A program made the position numbers and the translations under genes. Of a stretch of DNA of 64,000 nucleotides, positions 1 to 8,276 are shown one piece after another (position 1 is the stretch's first letter; each line of letters starts with the position of its first letter). The notes beneath the pieces are model-generated. The model was not told the origin of the DNA. It made no database searches and was given only the letters and a program-made list of their open reading frames with translations. Source of the DNA: FEB-12 sp964503315 (GTDB lineage Bacteria; Zixibacteria; MSB-5A5; GN15; FEB-12); contig CAZCZL010000002.1 in NCBI GenBank assembly GCA_964503315.1, positions 124,001 to 188,000 on the forward strand, given 5' to 3'.

Positions 1-2024
1 CGGGCGAGATTATCCAACGCGCCGACACGAGTGAAGACCCGGTCGACCAGTCCAAGATGTACTTTGTCGGCCGGAACCCAGGAGCCGATCTGCGCCATGA
101 TGACTATCAAACCTATTTGACGAAGATAGGTCGATTTACCAGACATATTGGGGCCGGTCAGAATGAGAATGCGATTCGTTTCAATCGAGCTGTGCAGGTC
201 ATTGGCGACAAACGAGCCGGGCGGGAGGACCGCCTCGATCACGGGATGGCGGCCATTGGTGATGACCAACTGGTCGTCGTCGTGTATCTCCGGACGACAG
301 TAGCCCCTCTTTACAGCCAGATCAGCCAGTGCAGAGACCAGATCGATCTCGGCCAGCAATTCGGCGGTGGTGAGAATAAGAGAGATGGAGCCGTTGAGAT
401 GATCGATCAACTGCTGGTAAAGTTCAAGTTCCAGCTTGTTGATCTTCTCCTCCGCGGCAAGGATGAGTTCTTCCTTTTCCTTCAATTCCGGTGTGATATA
501 CCGTTCGGCATTGACCAGCGTCTGTTTGCGGATATACTCCTGCGGTACCATCGAAGCATTGGCGCGAGTGATCTCGATATAGTAACCAAAGACCTGGTTG
601 AAACCGACCTTGAGGGTCGCGATACCGGTCCGTTCGCGCTCAACCTTTTGCAGTGATCCAATATAGAACCGCGCTTCTTTGATCGAATCATTCAGATGAT
701 CCAGGGCCTCGGCGTAGCCGTGGCGGAATATCCCTCCTTTTTGCGAGGAGAGTGGCGGTTCATCCACAAGTGCACGACCGATGCGCTCGCTAAATGGTGT
801 GCTGTCGGGGAGCCGTTCGCTGATCTCTCTGAGAAGTGCCGAATGCGCACCTGCTAACATCGCTTTCAAATGCTGTCCGGTCGAAAGTGCCTGCCCGACC
901 GCGGCCATCTGGCGTGGATTGAGCTTGCCTATTCCGAGTCTTCCGGCCAGCCGCTCCAGATCCGGCAGTTGCTTCGTCTGTTCACGAATCTGATAGCAGA
1001 GGTCGCGGTTCTTGACGAGTTCGGTAACGCCGGATTGACGACGCTCGATGCGCTCTTTGGAGCGGAACGGGCGTAGCAAGTTTGCTCGAAGACGCCGTCT
1101 TCCGGCATCCGTGTGACACAGATCCATCACCGAAAGAAGCGAATTCTCGTCGGTCGACGTGGCGGTATTTTTGACCAGTTCCAGATTGCGGACGGTGCTG
1201 TAGTCGAGCGGCATAAACTCCGAATTATCGTAGCGGATCAGCCGCGTGATGTGGGAGAGTTGCTCTCGATGGTTTTCTCGCAGATAGCGGAAGATCGCCC
1301 CTGCGGCCGTGATGGCCAGCGGCGCGTGGTCGACCCCGAACGATTCGAGAGTCACTGTCCCAAAATGCTGGTTGAGTTCGCGGCGCGAGGTCGCGAGATC
1401 GAAATTATACTCTTCGTACGGGGTCAATTGGGCCGCTGTGCGACTATACCCCAGCAGCTCTGCGATCGCGTTCTTTTCGATCACGGACGAGAAGAGCAAT
1501 TCGGATGGTTCCACCACGCGCAGTCGCTCGATCATCACTTGCGGGTCACCCTCGTCCACCTGAAACTCCCCCGTCGCCAGGTAAAGAGTCGCGATCCCCA
1601 TACGGTGTGAATCTTTCTGGAATAGCGCGGCAAGACAAGCGATGCGGGTAGGTTCATCAGGCGATTCGATTGTGGCGGTTCCCGGCGTGACGATCTCCAC
1701 GATCTCTCGCTTGACAAGCCCTTTGGCGGTTTTGGGATCTTCGACCTGCTCAACGATGACAACCTTCTCTCCTCGCGCGGCGAGGCGTGAGAGGTAACGA
1801 TCCATCGCATGATACGGCACTCCGGCCAAAGGGACGCGCTCGGAGTTGCCGTGCGAGCGGGAGGTCAAGGCGATACCAAGCATAGGCGCGGCTTTGACCG
1901 CGTCATCGCCGAACATTTCATAGAAATCCCCCATTCGAAAGAAGAGAATTTTGTCGGGATGTTGGGCTTTGATAGCGTGATATTGCCGCATCAGCGGCGT
2001 AAGCGAAGAATCATTGGTCTGCAT
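1..2024 (-). CDS. mutS: DNA mismatch repair protein MutS (3' end cut by window edge)
   Basis: MutS binds base mismatches and small loops and recruits MutL in an ATP-dependent way. The N-terminus carries the mismatch-reading motif GDFYEMF near residue 35. Close to the left edge the Walker A loop GPNMSGKST is read at about 155-129. The frame is open for 674 codons and runs off the window, so about 200 C-terminal residues (Walker B, signature and helix-turn-helix regions) are missing here. The ATG at 2024-2022 overlaps the TGA of the upstream SPOR gene by one base, which suggests translational coupling. It is the last visible gene of the lapA-lapB-SPOR-mutS run. Identity is certain from the motifs. 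Confidence 0.97.
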   Translation of the reverse strand, partial: MQTNDSSLTPLMRQYHAIKAQHPDKILFFRMGDFYEMFGDDAVKAAPMLGIALTSRSHGNSERVPLAGVPYHAMDRYLSRLAARGEKVVIVEQVEDPKTAKGLVKREIVEIVTPGTATIESPDEPTRIACLAALFQKDSHRMGIATLYLATGEFQVDEGDPQVMIERLRVVEPSELLFSSVIEKNAIAELLGYSRTAAQLTPYEEYNFDLATSRRELNQHFGTVTLESFGVDHAPLAITAAGAIFRYLRENHREQLSHITRLIRYDNSEFMPLDYSTVRNLELVKNTATSTDENSLLSVMDLCHTDAGRRRLRANLLRPFRSKERIERRQSGVTELVKNRDLCYQIREQTKQLPDLERLAGRLGIGKLNPRQMAAVGQALSTGQHLKAMLAGAHSALLREISERLPDSTPFSERIGRALVDEPPLSSQKGGIFRHGYAEALDHLNDSIKEARFYIGSLQKVERERTGIATLKVGFNQVFGYYIEITRANASMVPQEYIRKQTLVNAERYITPELKEKEELILAAEEKINKLELELYQQLIDHLNGSISLILTTAELLAEIDLVSALADLAVKRGYCRPEIHDDDQLVITNGRHPVIEAVLPPGSFVANDLHSSIETNRILILTGPNMSGKSTYLRQIGLIVIMAQIGSWVPADKVHLGLVDRVFTRVGALDNLA

Positions 2025-3037
2025 CAGTATGGGACAACTTCGTACGTCTCACCGTACCGTTTCTGCAGCTTCAGGCGCGCCTCATCGGCGCTCCGCAGGT
2101 CTTTGTATTCACCCACCAGCACGACCCAGAGGGTCTTCTCATCGACTACTTTCTTCTCGATTCGCGTGACGAGTCGTTCACGTTTTAGTCGCTCGACCTG
2201 TTCTTTGGCGAACTTCTCTGATGAGAACGCCCCCGCCTGAATCGCGTACTTTTCAGCATTAGGAACGACTCGTTCGGCTTTGCTCTTGGAGGCGGTCGCC
2301 TGCCCACGGTCGGATTGACCAAGCTGAAGGGCTAGGTGATCTAGGCCGATTGCTGACGGGTACTCTTCTCTCAGCAGCTCATAGCAACGCATGGCGTCTT
2401 CGATCTCTCCCTTTTCCAGATGGTACTGCCCCAAAACGACCATTGCCTGGGGTACGGCGATGGCCGAGCGACCAGAGGAGAGATCCAGAAATTCATCGAC
2501 GCCGGTTTGATCACCACGTGCACCCAACAGAATTCGGGCGAGGTCAACCTTTCCCCACTCGGCCGCTTCCCCTTTTGAGAATTGCTTCAAGTACCGTTCG
2601 TTGAGTCCCAGGGCGGCGCTTCTGTCACCGTTCAGTTCTTCGGCCAGGATACGGATGCGGGCCATGGCCACGCGGTATTTTCCTTTCTCAAACCGGGTCC
2701 GGTAATCATTTGTTATGTCTGATACGCGAGACATTTTGTCCAGCTGCAAGTAATAGTGAGCCAGCCGAAAGTAAATCTCTTCCTGATATTTGACCGCCAC
2801 GGATCGGTCCAGCGCCCGTTCAAAGAACTTGGCGGCCCGGTCGGCTGACCGTTCCAGTAGCCCGCTTAAGAAAAGCAGGTCACCGTCGGAATTGACATCC
2901 TTGAGTTGGGATAAACGATCCTCCGCTTCGCGCCACTTGCCGCGCTGGATCGCCTGGTAGATGTCGTCGCTGTCACTCGCCTGGCCGAACGACGGCAGGA
3001 GAAAGGCCAGCGCACAGATCAATAGAATAACTTTCAT
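2024..3037 (-). CDS. Exported TPR/SPOR-domain protein
   Basis: A predicted periplasmic protein of about 337 residues. It starts with a signal peptide (MKVILLICALAFLLPSFG) followed by helical TPR-like repeats. The last 75 or so residues form a SPOR domain (YAIQAGAFSSEKFAKEQVER ... WVVLVGEYKD), the module that binds denuded septal peptidoglycan. An ATG at 3067 overlaps the lapB stop and would add ten residues, but the internal ATG at 3037 gives a clean signal peptide and is preferred. It lies between lapB and mutS in one transcription unit. A role in envelope or division-site remodelling is inferred from SPOR only; the exact function is unknown. Confidence 0.85.
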   Translation of the reverse strand: MKVILLICALAFLLPSFGQASDSDDIYQAIQRGKWREAEDRLSQLKDVNSDGDLLFLSGLLERSADRAAKFFERALDRSVAVKYQEEIYFRLAHYYLQLDKMSRVSDITNDYRTRFEKGKYRVAMARIRILAEELNGDRSAALGLNERYLKQFSKGEAAEWGKVDLARILLGARGDQTGVDEFLDLSSGRSAIAVPQAMVVLGQYHLEKGEIEDAMRCYELLREEYPSAIGLDHLALQLGQSDRGQATASKSKAERVVPNAEKYAIQAGAFSSEKFAKEQVERLKRERLVTRIEKKVVDEKTLWVVLVGEYKDLRSADEARLKLQKRYGETYEVVPY

Positions 3038-3066
3038 GGCATGTGATTCCGCTGCCGGCCCGGACA

Positions 3067-4155
3067 TTAACTGCGAATAGCCGCGGGACTCGTTGGTTTA
3101 GCGGGTGCCCGTTTCCGGTCGCGACGATATTCCAGGGTCCGTCGAAGTTCCTGCAGCCGCTTGTGGTCCCCCTGCTCAAGATAGATGCGGACCAGTTCGA
3201 CGATGGCAAATGCGTCTTCCGGCTGTTCATCGAGGATCGCTTCCAGCATTTCCTCGGCGGCCTCAAGATCCCCCTTCTTCACGTAGAACTCAGCGAGGGC
3301 ACGCCGCGCCTCGAGATTCTTGGGAGAATGCTCCAGTATTTGCCGACATATCTCGACGATCTCGCCGAACCGTCCCAAGGTGAAGAGCACGTTTTTCAAC
3401 CGGTCAATGACCAGGTGAGCCTGCTCCGGAACCGCTTCGATAAGTTTGGTCCAGAAGTTGACGGCGTCCTCAAAACGCTCTTCTTCACGATATGAATCCC
3501 CGACCGCGATATAGGCCGGAACGAAGGTCGGGTCAATGGAAATAGCCTCTTTGTAGGCAATGCGCGCCTTGTGGTATTCGCGTGTTTTGTAGAGCTGTTC
3601 ACCCTGCTGGAATTTGAATCGCGCCAACGGTGTGCGCGATTTGTTCGCTTCGAGCTTGAGCAACTGAACCGCAGTCTCGTAGGCATCTTCCCACTGCCCC
3701 GCTTTTTCCTGCAGCCTGAGGCGGGTGACAAACGCCCAATGGTTGTCAGGCTCAAGTGACGAGAGCTCCTTTAGTGCGGCATCGGCGGTGGTGAAATCGT
3801 TAAGCGCGAGATAATCCGAGGCCAGTTCGCGAAGGATGGCGACCTTGTCGGTTTTCGTCAGACCATAGCGCAACGTAAGATCCTTGTGCACCTGAAGTGC
3901 GCGATCCGGGCGGTTGTGCTCGCGCAGGAGTTGACCGAGGCGAAGGTACGCGTCGATGTTCCCTGCATCTTCGGCCACGACCTGCCGCAATTTGGTAAAG
4001 GCAGATTCCTGCTTGCCATCGAGCAAATTGCGCAGAGCCTCGACATACATCGATGGTTCGATCTGCTGGGTTTTACGGTAGAAGCGCTCGTACATCAGAT
4101 AAAACGCGAGCGCACCGAAAACAAAGACCAATAATAATAAGAGCGCTTCAAGCAT
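3067..4155 (-). CDS. lapB: LapB/YciM-like membrane-anchored TPR protein
   Basis: A 362-residue protein with one N-terminal membrane helix (about residues 2-21) and TPR repeats through the rest, the plan of LapB (YciM), which in Enterobacteria tunes lipopolysaccharide synthesis by controlling LpxC turnover. The repeat order and the early segment (LRLGQLLREHNRPDRALQVH) resemble LapB. The C-terminal rubredoxin-like zinc domain of the Escherichia coli protein is absent, since there are no cysteine pairs. Four bases separate it from the upstream lapA-like gene, the same pair order as in Proteobacteria. The family assignment is good; the LPS role in this organism is inference. Confidence 0.75.
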   Translation of the reverse strand: MLEALLLLLVFVFGALAFYLMYERFYRKTQQIEPSMYVEALRNLLDGKQESAFTKLRQVVAEDAGNIDAYLRLGQLLREHNRPDRALQVHKDLTLRYGLTKTDKVAILRELASDYLALNDFTTADAALKELSSLEPDNHWAFVTRLRLQEKAGQWEDAYETAVQLLKLEANKSRTPLARFKFQQGEQLYKTREYHKARIAYKEAISIDPTFVPAYIAVGDSYREEERFEDAVNFWTKLIEAVPEQAHLVIDRLKNVLFTLGRFGEIVEICRQILEHSPKNLEARRALAEFYVKKGDLEAAEEMLEAILDEQPEDAFAIVELVRIYLEQGDHKRLQELRRTLEYRRDRKRAPAKPTSPAAIRS

Positions 4156-4159
4156 GAGC

Positions 4160-4528
4160 TTATCCTTCGCTAAACGGCGACTTGCTGTCCCTGATGCGGC
4201 TGTCCGCTCCCTTGAGAAGTTCAGCCGACTCTTCGATCGGTCGATTTCTCAGAATGCCGACCTCGCCTTCCAACGCCTTGATCCGCCTCTTGGCGGCATG
4301 CATATCAACGGTTTGCTTGATATAGATCGAAATGAAAATGAGCAGCGACATGACCATCCCGGCCACGATCGACCAGAAGACGACCGTCACCAGCGGTACA
4401 TCCAGATAATTAGGCAGTACCGGGCGCAGGTAGACATCAACCTTCTGTTCCGGCCCGAAATTGTTGTACGCGAACGCTATCACCAGGATGAGCATGACAG
4501 CGATCAGGATGGCACGAATAATCCACAT
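4160..4528 (-). CDS. lapA: LapA-like (DUF1049) inner-membrane protein
   Basis: A 122-residue protein with two membrane helices (about residues 3-22 and 46-69) followed by a short cytoplasmic coiled coil (KRRIKALEGEVGILRNR), the typical layout of LapA/YciS. Its ATG is preceded by a GGAGG site eight bases upstream. It is the first gene of the lapA-lapB-SPOR-mutS unit and lies directly behind a good sigma70-type promoter. In E. coli LapA works with LapB in lipopolysaccharide assembly; that role is carried over by family and neighbourhood only. Confidence 0.75.
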   Translation of the reverse strand: MWIIRAILIAVMLILVIAFAYNNFGPEQKVDVYLRPVLPNYLDVPLVTVVFWSIVAGMVMSLLIFISIYIKQTVDMHAAKRRIKALEGEVGILRNRPIEESAELLKGADSRIRDSKSPFSEG

Positions 4529-4563
4529 ACGACCTCCAGCCCGGTTCTCCTAACCGGTTACGT

Positions 4564-4592
4564 AACATAGTGGCAGGCAGGAAGACGGTCAA
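4564..4592 (-). promoter_or_regulatory. sigma70-type promoter of lapA operon
   Basis: Reading on the minus strand, TTGACC and TATGTT are separated by 17 bases. The site lies between the terminator of the upstream gene and the lapA start at 4528, so it is well placed to drive lapA-lapB-SPOR-mutS. Confidence 0.6.
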
Positions 4593-4595
4593 CAG

Positions 4596-4622
4596 AAAAA
4601 GGCCCCGGTCACCCGGGGCCTT
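4596..4622 (-). terminator. Rho-independent terminator
   Basis: A perfect 8-bp stem (GGCCCCGG / CCGGGGCC) with a four-base loop is followed on the minus strand by a run of T. It sits a few bases after the stop of the exported protein gene at 4628. Confidence 0.85.
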
Positions 4623-4627
4623 GAAAC

Positions 4628-5308
4628 TCACTCAGAGTCGTCTTTGGTTATCGGGGTGAAGGTCAAGGACCCGAGCATCTCGGCGACCTCCGCATAGACA
4701 GCGTCATGGAAATTCCGCTCGCACATGAGGTGAATCACCAGCATGTTGCCGGCATCAGATTTGACGATGATGATATTCCCGGAATAGGCGCCGTAGACGC
4801 GCATACCAGCGTTGGAGGATTGGGAGCTCTGGACCTCTTTGGTATACTTGGCCTCGCCTTCCCAAATAATTCCGCTTTCGCCGGCGATCTGTGGCATCTT
4901 TTTATCTTTGGGGATGATATCCTGCTGGTTCAGCAGATCAAACTCGCTCAACATCTCCTTCTTCTGCTTTGACTTAAAGGAGTTGCTGCGAAGCGAATCA
5001 AGCATATCGTTCGGGCTCATGCTGGAAGTATCCGCAAAGATGATCATGCGTGGGATATAGGTATAGTCGGGCGCAGATTGATAATCCGGCGGAATACCGT
5101 AGTTCTTCTGGGTGAGCACCAGCCGGAAATTGTCCTCGTCTTTTTTCAGGCGGGTCTGCCAGTTCGGATGGACCTTGAACTTGAAGCCAAAGCGATTATC
5201 CTGATACACGCCATCGGTTATGGTCCCGGCGACTTCCTTCTTCCTGCGGGCATCAGCCACGTTGACAAAGAGCAGAAATGCCAGAAGCATGATCAGTAGA
5301 CGTTTCAT
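4628..5308 (-). CDS. Exported protein of unknown function (PsbP/DUF1795-like)
   Basis: A 226-residue secreted protein. It begins with a signal peptide (MKRLLIMLLAFLLFVNVADA), and the ATG has a strong AAGGAG site. Longer readings to 5434 add an implausible leader. The body has the pattern NRFGFKFKVHPNWQ near the start and a C-terminal MLGSLTF, which loosely recalls PsbP/DUF1795 proteins, a fold used for lipid or protein binding outside the membrane. No catalytic residues can be recognised. It is monocistronic: its own promoter candidate lies upstream and a strong terminator follows. The function is unknown. Confidence 0.8.
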   Translation of the reverse strand: MKRLLIMLLAFLLFVNVADARRKKEVAGTITDGVYQDNRFGFKFKVHPNWQTRLKKDEDNFRLVLTQKNYGIPPDYQSAPDYTYIPRMIIFADTSSMSPNDMLDSLRSNSFKSKQKKEMLSEFDLLNQQDIIPKDKKMPQIAGESGIIWEGEAKYTKEVQSSQSSNAGMRVYGAYSGNIIIVKSDAGNMLVIHLMCERNFHDAVYAEVAEMLGSLTFTPITKDDSE

Positions 5309-5349
5309 AGAAACTCCTTCACGAGCGTATCGACTTCCAATGTAGTCCA

Positions 5350-5377
5350 AACCTACACAGAACGGTTGGGGCGTCAA
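5350..5377 (-). promoter_or_regulatory. Candidate sigma70 promoter of exported-protein gene
   Basis: TTGACG and TAGGTT are separated by 16 bases on the minus strand, 42 bases before the ATG at 5308. The -35 box is good and the -10 box moderate. Confidence 0.4.
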
Positions 5378-5430
5378 GTAGATTTTATACACTCGACAGA
5401 ACTGTTTGGATGACACGGGAATGGGTGGGT

Positions 5431-6309
5431 TCAACGCTCGCGACGTTCGAACCCGATCGGCTTCTTGGTCTGACTCTGAATGTAGTCGGAAATTGTCGTG
5501 AATTCAAAGTCGTCAAGCAATCTTTCCAGCTTGGTCAGGAAGAGCGCAGTCGACCCGTAGGTCCGAAAACGCTGCATGGCGGTCAGTCCTTCGATTTCCG
5601 GCGGGTTGGGATCAAGCTCCCAGGGATGGATATAGACCATCGCTGGATGCTGGCGGGCATTTAGACGGTTCACCATCGCCTTGGTGTACCAATACGGCGA
5701 ATGGCGCAGGTAACCTCCCCCGGCCATTGGGAGGTTGAGTCCAAAAATGCGAAACGTGGATGAGGGCATTTCCCAGAGCGACCCACCATCTTCAAAATGC
5801 ATTTTGAACAGATGTCTTGGGCCATCGGGCATGCCGTACAGGTCATGCTTGATGGGAAAGATCGAACTGTCGTACATGAACCCCAGATCGGCCAGCGTCT
5901 TGAATGCCCATTTGCAGGAAGCGTTCAGCGACCAACTTGGCGCACGGTATCCGAGGCATTTGCATCCGGACGCTTGGAGAATCGCGTCAACGGCTCTCTG
6001 GGTATCTTCGCGGAAGGTCTCGGCGTCCAGACGGTCCACTCTGCGATGCTGATAGCTGTGGCATCCTATCTCGTGGCCATGGTCGGCTATCTCGGCGATA
6101 AGGTGAGGATGTTTGGCCGCCACCCACCCGAGGACAAACCACGTCGCGGTCACCCGTTTGCGCTCAAACAGATGTAGAAGTCGCCTTACATTCTCGACAA
6201 CGGTCGATTTGAGGTAGGGCCAGTCGTCCGGTTTGAATCGGCTCTGCAGGACCTCGACGACATACCATTCCTCGAGGTCAACTGTCAGCAAGTTCACCTG
6301 CTTCGTCAT
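5431..6309 (-). CDS. Polysaccharide deacetylase (NodB fold, XrtA/PEP-CTERM-locus type)
   Basis: A 292-residue enzyme of the NodB/CE4 family that removes N-acetyl groups from a polysaccharide. Visible motifs are the catalytic aspartate region LLTVDLEEWY at the N-terminus, the metal-binding HEIGCHSYQHRRV (His-x4-His type) near residue 80, GYRAPSWSL, and the late motif MVYIHPWELDP. The tail with that HPWE motif and a TYGSTALFL segment matches the subfamily found in exopolysaccharide/exosortase loci. No signal peptide is present. It is the last gene of a run with a BY-kinase, a TPR protein and a Wza-like protein, so it probably trims the exported polymer or its precursor. Confidence 0.9.
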   Translation of the reverse strand: MTKQVNLLTVDLEEWYVVEVLQSRFKPDDWPYLKSTVVENVRRLLHLFERKRVTATWFVLGWVAAKHPHLIAEIADHGHEIGCHSYQHRRVDRLDAETFREDTQRAVDAILQASGCKCLGYRAPSWSLNASCKWAFKTLADLGFMYDSSIFPIKHDLYGMPDGPRHLFKMHFEDGGSLWEMPSSTFRIFGLNLPMAGGGYLRHSPYWYTKAMVNRLNARQHPAMVYIHPWELDPNPPEIEGLTAMQRFRTYGSTALFLTKLERLLDDFEFTTISDYIQSQTKKPIGFERRER

Positions 6310-6326
6310 AGAGCTATCTGATAAAC

Positions 6327-7115
6327 TTATCGGGAAAGGCTGTTCTTTGGTTTCGGATCACCGCCGCCATTGGTCTTACCATTCGCGGACTTGTCTTTTC
6401 CGGACTTTGCTTCCTTGGTGTCGGCCGGTTTCTGCGAATAGTCGTAACCGTAATAGTCGTGATTATAGTAGTACGGCAGAGTACCTTCGGCATTGTTCAG
6501 GATCACGCCCAGCAACTTGTTGGTGGATGAGCCCAGGATACTTGCGGCGCGCTGCGCGATGTCCCGCTGGGTCGCTCCCGCCTTGACCACAAACAGGATC
6601 CCGTCGACTTCCTGCGAAAGTAACATCGGGTCGGAAACTGGAATGACCGGAGCGCAGTCGATGATGATCATATCGTAATAGAACTTCATCTCCTGAATCA
6701 CTCGGCCGATGGCTACAGAATCGAAGACATCTGCGGGCGACTCATGCACTCGTCCCGCGGTGATAAAATCGAGCTTCTCCAGCGAGGATTTTTTGACTGA
6801 CTCCTTCACCGGAAGACCGTCGACCAGGACATCCAAAAGCCCTTTCTGGCGCTGCAGCTTGAACAGCTTATGAATGGTGGGGCGACGAACGTCTGCGTCG
6901 ATCATCAGTGTCTTCAGTCCTTTTTTTGCCGCAGTAAGGGCGAGCAACGAGGCGACGGTCGATTTCCCCTCCGACAGCATGGACGAGGTCACCATGATCG
7001 CTTTCAGCTCGCGATCCTTGTTGTGGTACTGAAGATTGTGCAGCAGGCGGCGAAACTCGGTGGCCGGGCCGCTCTCCAAACTGAAGAAATCTATGATAGA
7101 ATGCTGTGACGCCAT
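6327..7115 (-). CDS. CpsD/CapB-family tyrosine (BY) kinase
   Basis: A 262-residue soluble ATPase that autophosphorylates on tyrosine and controls polymer length and export. It has the Walker A variant SSMLSEGKST (the usual PGEGKS proline-glycine is replaced), Walker A' MIDADVRRP and Walker B-like MIIIDCAPVI. A tyrosine cluster (YYYNHDYYGYDYSQ) near residue 225 is the expected phosphorylation tail, followed by a lysine/glycine-rich end. A membrane Wzc-type partner would normally be fused or adjacent, and none is seen here. It lies in the exopolysaccharide run between the TPR protein and the deacetylase. Confidence 0.88.
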   Translation of the reverse strand: MASQHSIIDFFSLESGPATEFRRLLHNLQYHNKDRELKAIMVTSSMLSEGKSTVASLLALTAAKKGLKTLMIDADVRRPTIHKLFKLQRQKGLLDVLVDGLPVKESVKKSSLEKLDFITAGRVHESPADVFDSVAIGRVIQEMKFYYDMIIIDCAPVIPVSDPMLLSQEVDGILFVVKAGATQRDIAQRAASILGSSTNKLLGVILNNAEGTLPYYYNHDYYGYDYSQKPADTKEAKSGKDKSANGKTNGGGDPKPKNSLSR

Positions 7116-7123
7116 GCTGATAG

Positions 7124-8236
7124 TCAGCCTTTCTGTGATACTTTGCCCAGAAGTGAATCCAGATGATCGAGTATATCCTCTGCTCGTTCCATTGCGCTTA
7201 AATTATGGGTTAGCGAGGGATTCAATTCGCTCGCCTTCCGGAAATGTTGAATCGACCGTTCGCACGCCAGCCGCGCCGTCTCCAGATACGCCTGCCCCAA
7301 TTCTGACTGCAAGTCAGGATAGATCGGGTAGCGGGCAACCTGACCTGTCAAGACCGAAATGCGCTCCTGAAGCGACCGTTCCGCCAGCTGCTCCGGCACC
7401 AGATTCGTGTGCACGAATGTAGCAGCAAGTTCGTGGCGGCGTACTTCCCGGCGCGCCTCCCTAATCGATATAAATATCTCGTAGCTGCGCGACAGGTCGT
7501 GCTCTTTGAGCGCGGCCATGGCCGAATCCAGCATCTGACCAGAATACTCGGGGTAGATCAGACAGGCCTTGCGCATGGCATCCGCCACTCTGGCGATCAG
7601 GACCGCCGGCTGTGGCGATGACATCGCCTGATGCAACCACCCGAGTCCCATATTAAAGTACGCATCGGCATAATATAAGTTCACGGTCACAGCCTGCTCG
7701 AATTGGGCGATTGCCCGCAACGACTCGCCTGTTCCAAGCAACGCTTCTCCCAGGTTATTACGATAGTCGGCGAAATTCGGTCGCATGGCTACGGCGCGTT
7801 CAGCCGCGGCAACCGCCGGCTTCATCCTTCCCATTGCCAGTTCCACCATGGCGAGCTGATTGAACGATTGATGAAGTTCCGGATTAAGATGTGTCGCCTG
7901 ATGCAACAGATCCAGTGCTTCGAACAGGAACCCCTTGTGATACAGCATGACGGCGAGTTGATGCATGGTCAGGGGATGGCCATCTTGCAGTACTCGACGG
8001 TATGACTGCAGAAGGAGTTCGACTTCCTGCTTCTTTTCGTAGTGCGTGGACTTGACTAAGCTGAGCACCTCTTCCGGCTTGATCTCTTGAGGATGGGGGC
8101 ACTGGATGGTCTCGGCAGGGGATCCATCGACGTAAATGGTCGTCGCAATGGCTCCGCGGGCGACATCGTTAGCCGTCTGAATGAGGTATTCGCGTTCTTG
8201 CTCGCGAAGCTTGCTGCTCATCCGGTAGGTTTCCAT
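7124..8236 (-). CDS. TPR protein of the exopolysaccharide cluster
   Basis: A 370-residue protein without signal peptide or membrane helix. Canonical TPR units occupy about residues 95-230 (for example FNQLAMVELAMGRMKPAVAA and NNLGEALLGTGESLRAIAQF), with a further unit near 310-345. The N-terminal 80 residues are not recognisable. The ATG has a good AGGAGAG site. It is located between the export protein and the BY-kinase. TPR proteins in such loci commonly scaffold the synthesis or export complex; the exact role cannot be read from sequence. Confidence 0.8.
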   Translation of the reverse strand: METYRMSSKLREQEREYLIQTANDVARGAIATTIYVDGSPAETIQCPHPQEIKPEEVLSLVKSTHYEKKQEVELLLQSYRRVLQDGHPLTMHQLAVMLYHKGFLFEALDLLHQATHLNPELHQSFNQLAMVELAMGRMKPAVAAAERAVAMRPNFADYRNNLGEALLGTGESLRAIAQFEQAVTVNLYYADAYFNMGLGWLHQAMSSPQPAVLIARVADAMRKACLIYPEYSGQMLDSAMAALKEHDLSRSYEIFISIREARREVRRHELAATFVHTNLVPEQLAERSLQERISVLTGQVARYPIYPDLQSELGQAYLETARLACERSIQHFRKASELNPSLTHNLSAMERAEDILDHLDSLLGKVSQKG

Positions 8237-8276
8237 TCCACTCTCCTCGGTCGCGCGAAGGCGCTCCCCTCACTCC

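Noticed and set aside
482..691. Short minus-strand frame beginning MIRSKK within mutS
   Set aside because: It is a shadow of the mutS reading frame, which is continuous and has family motifs.
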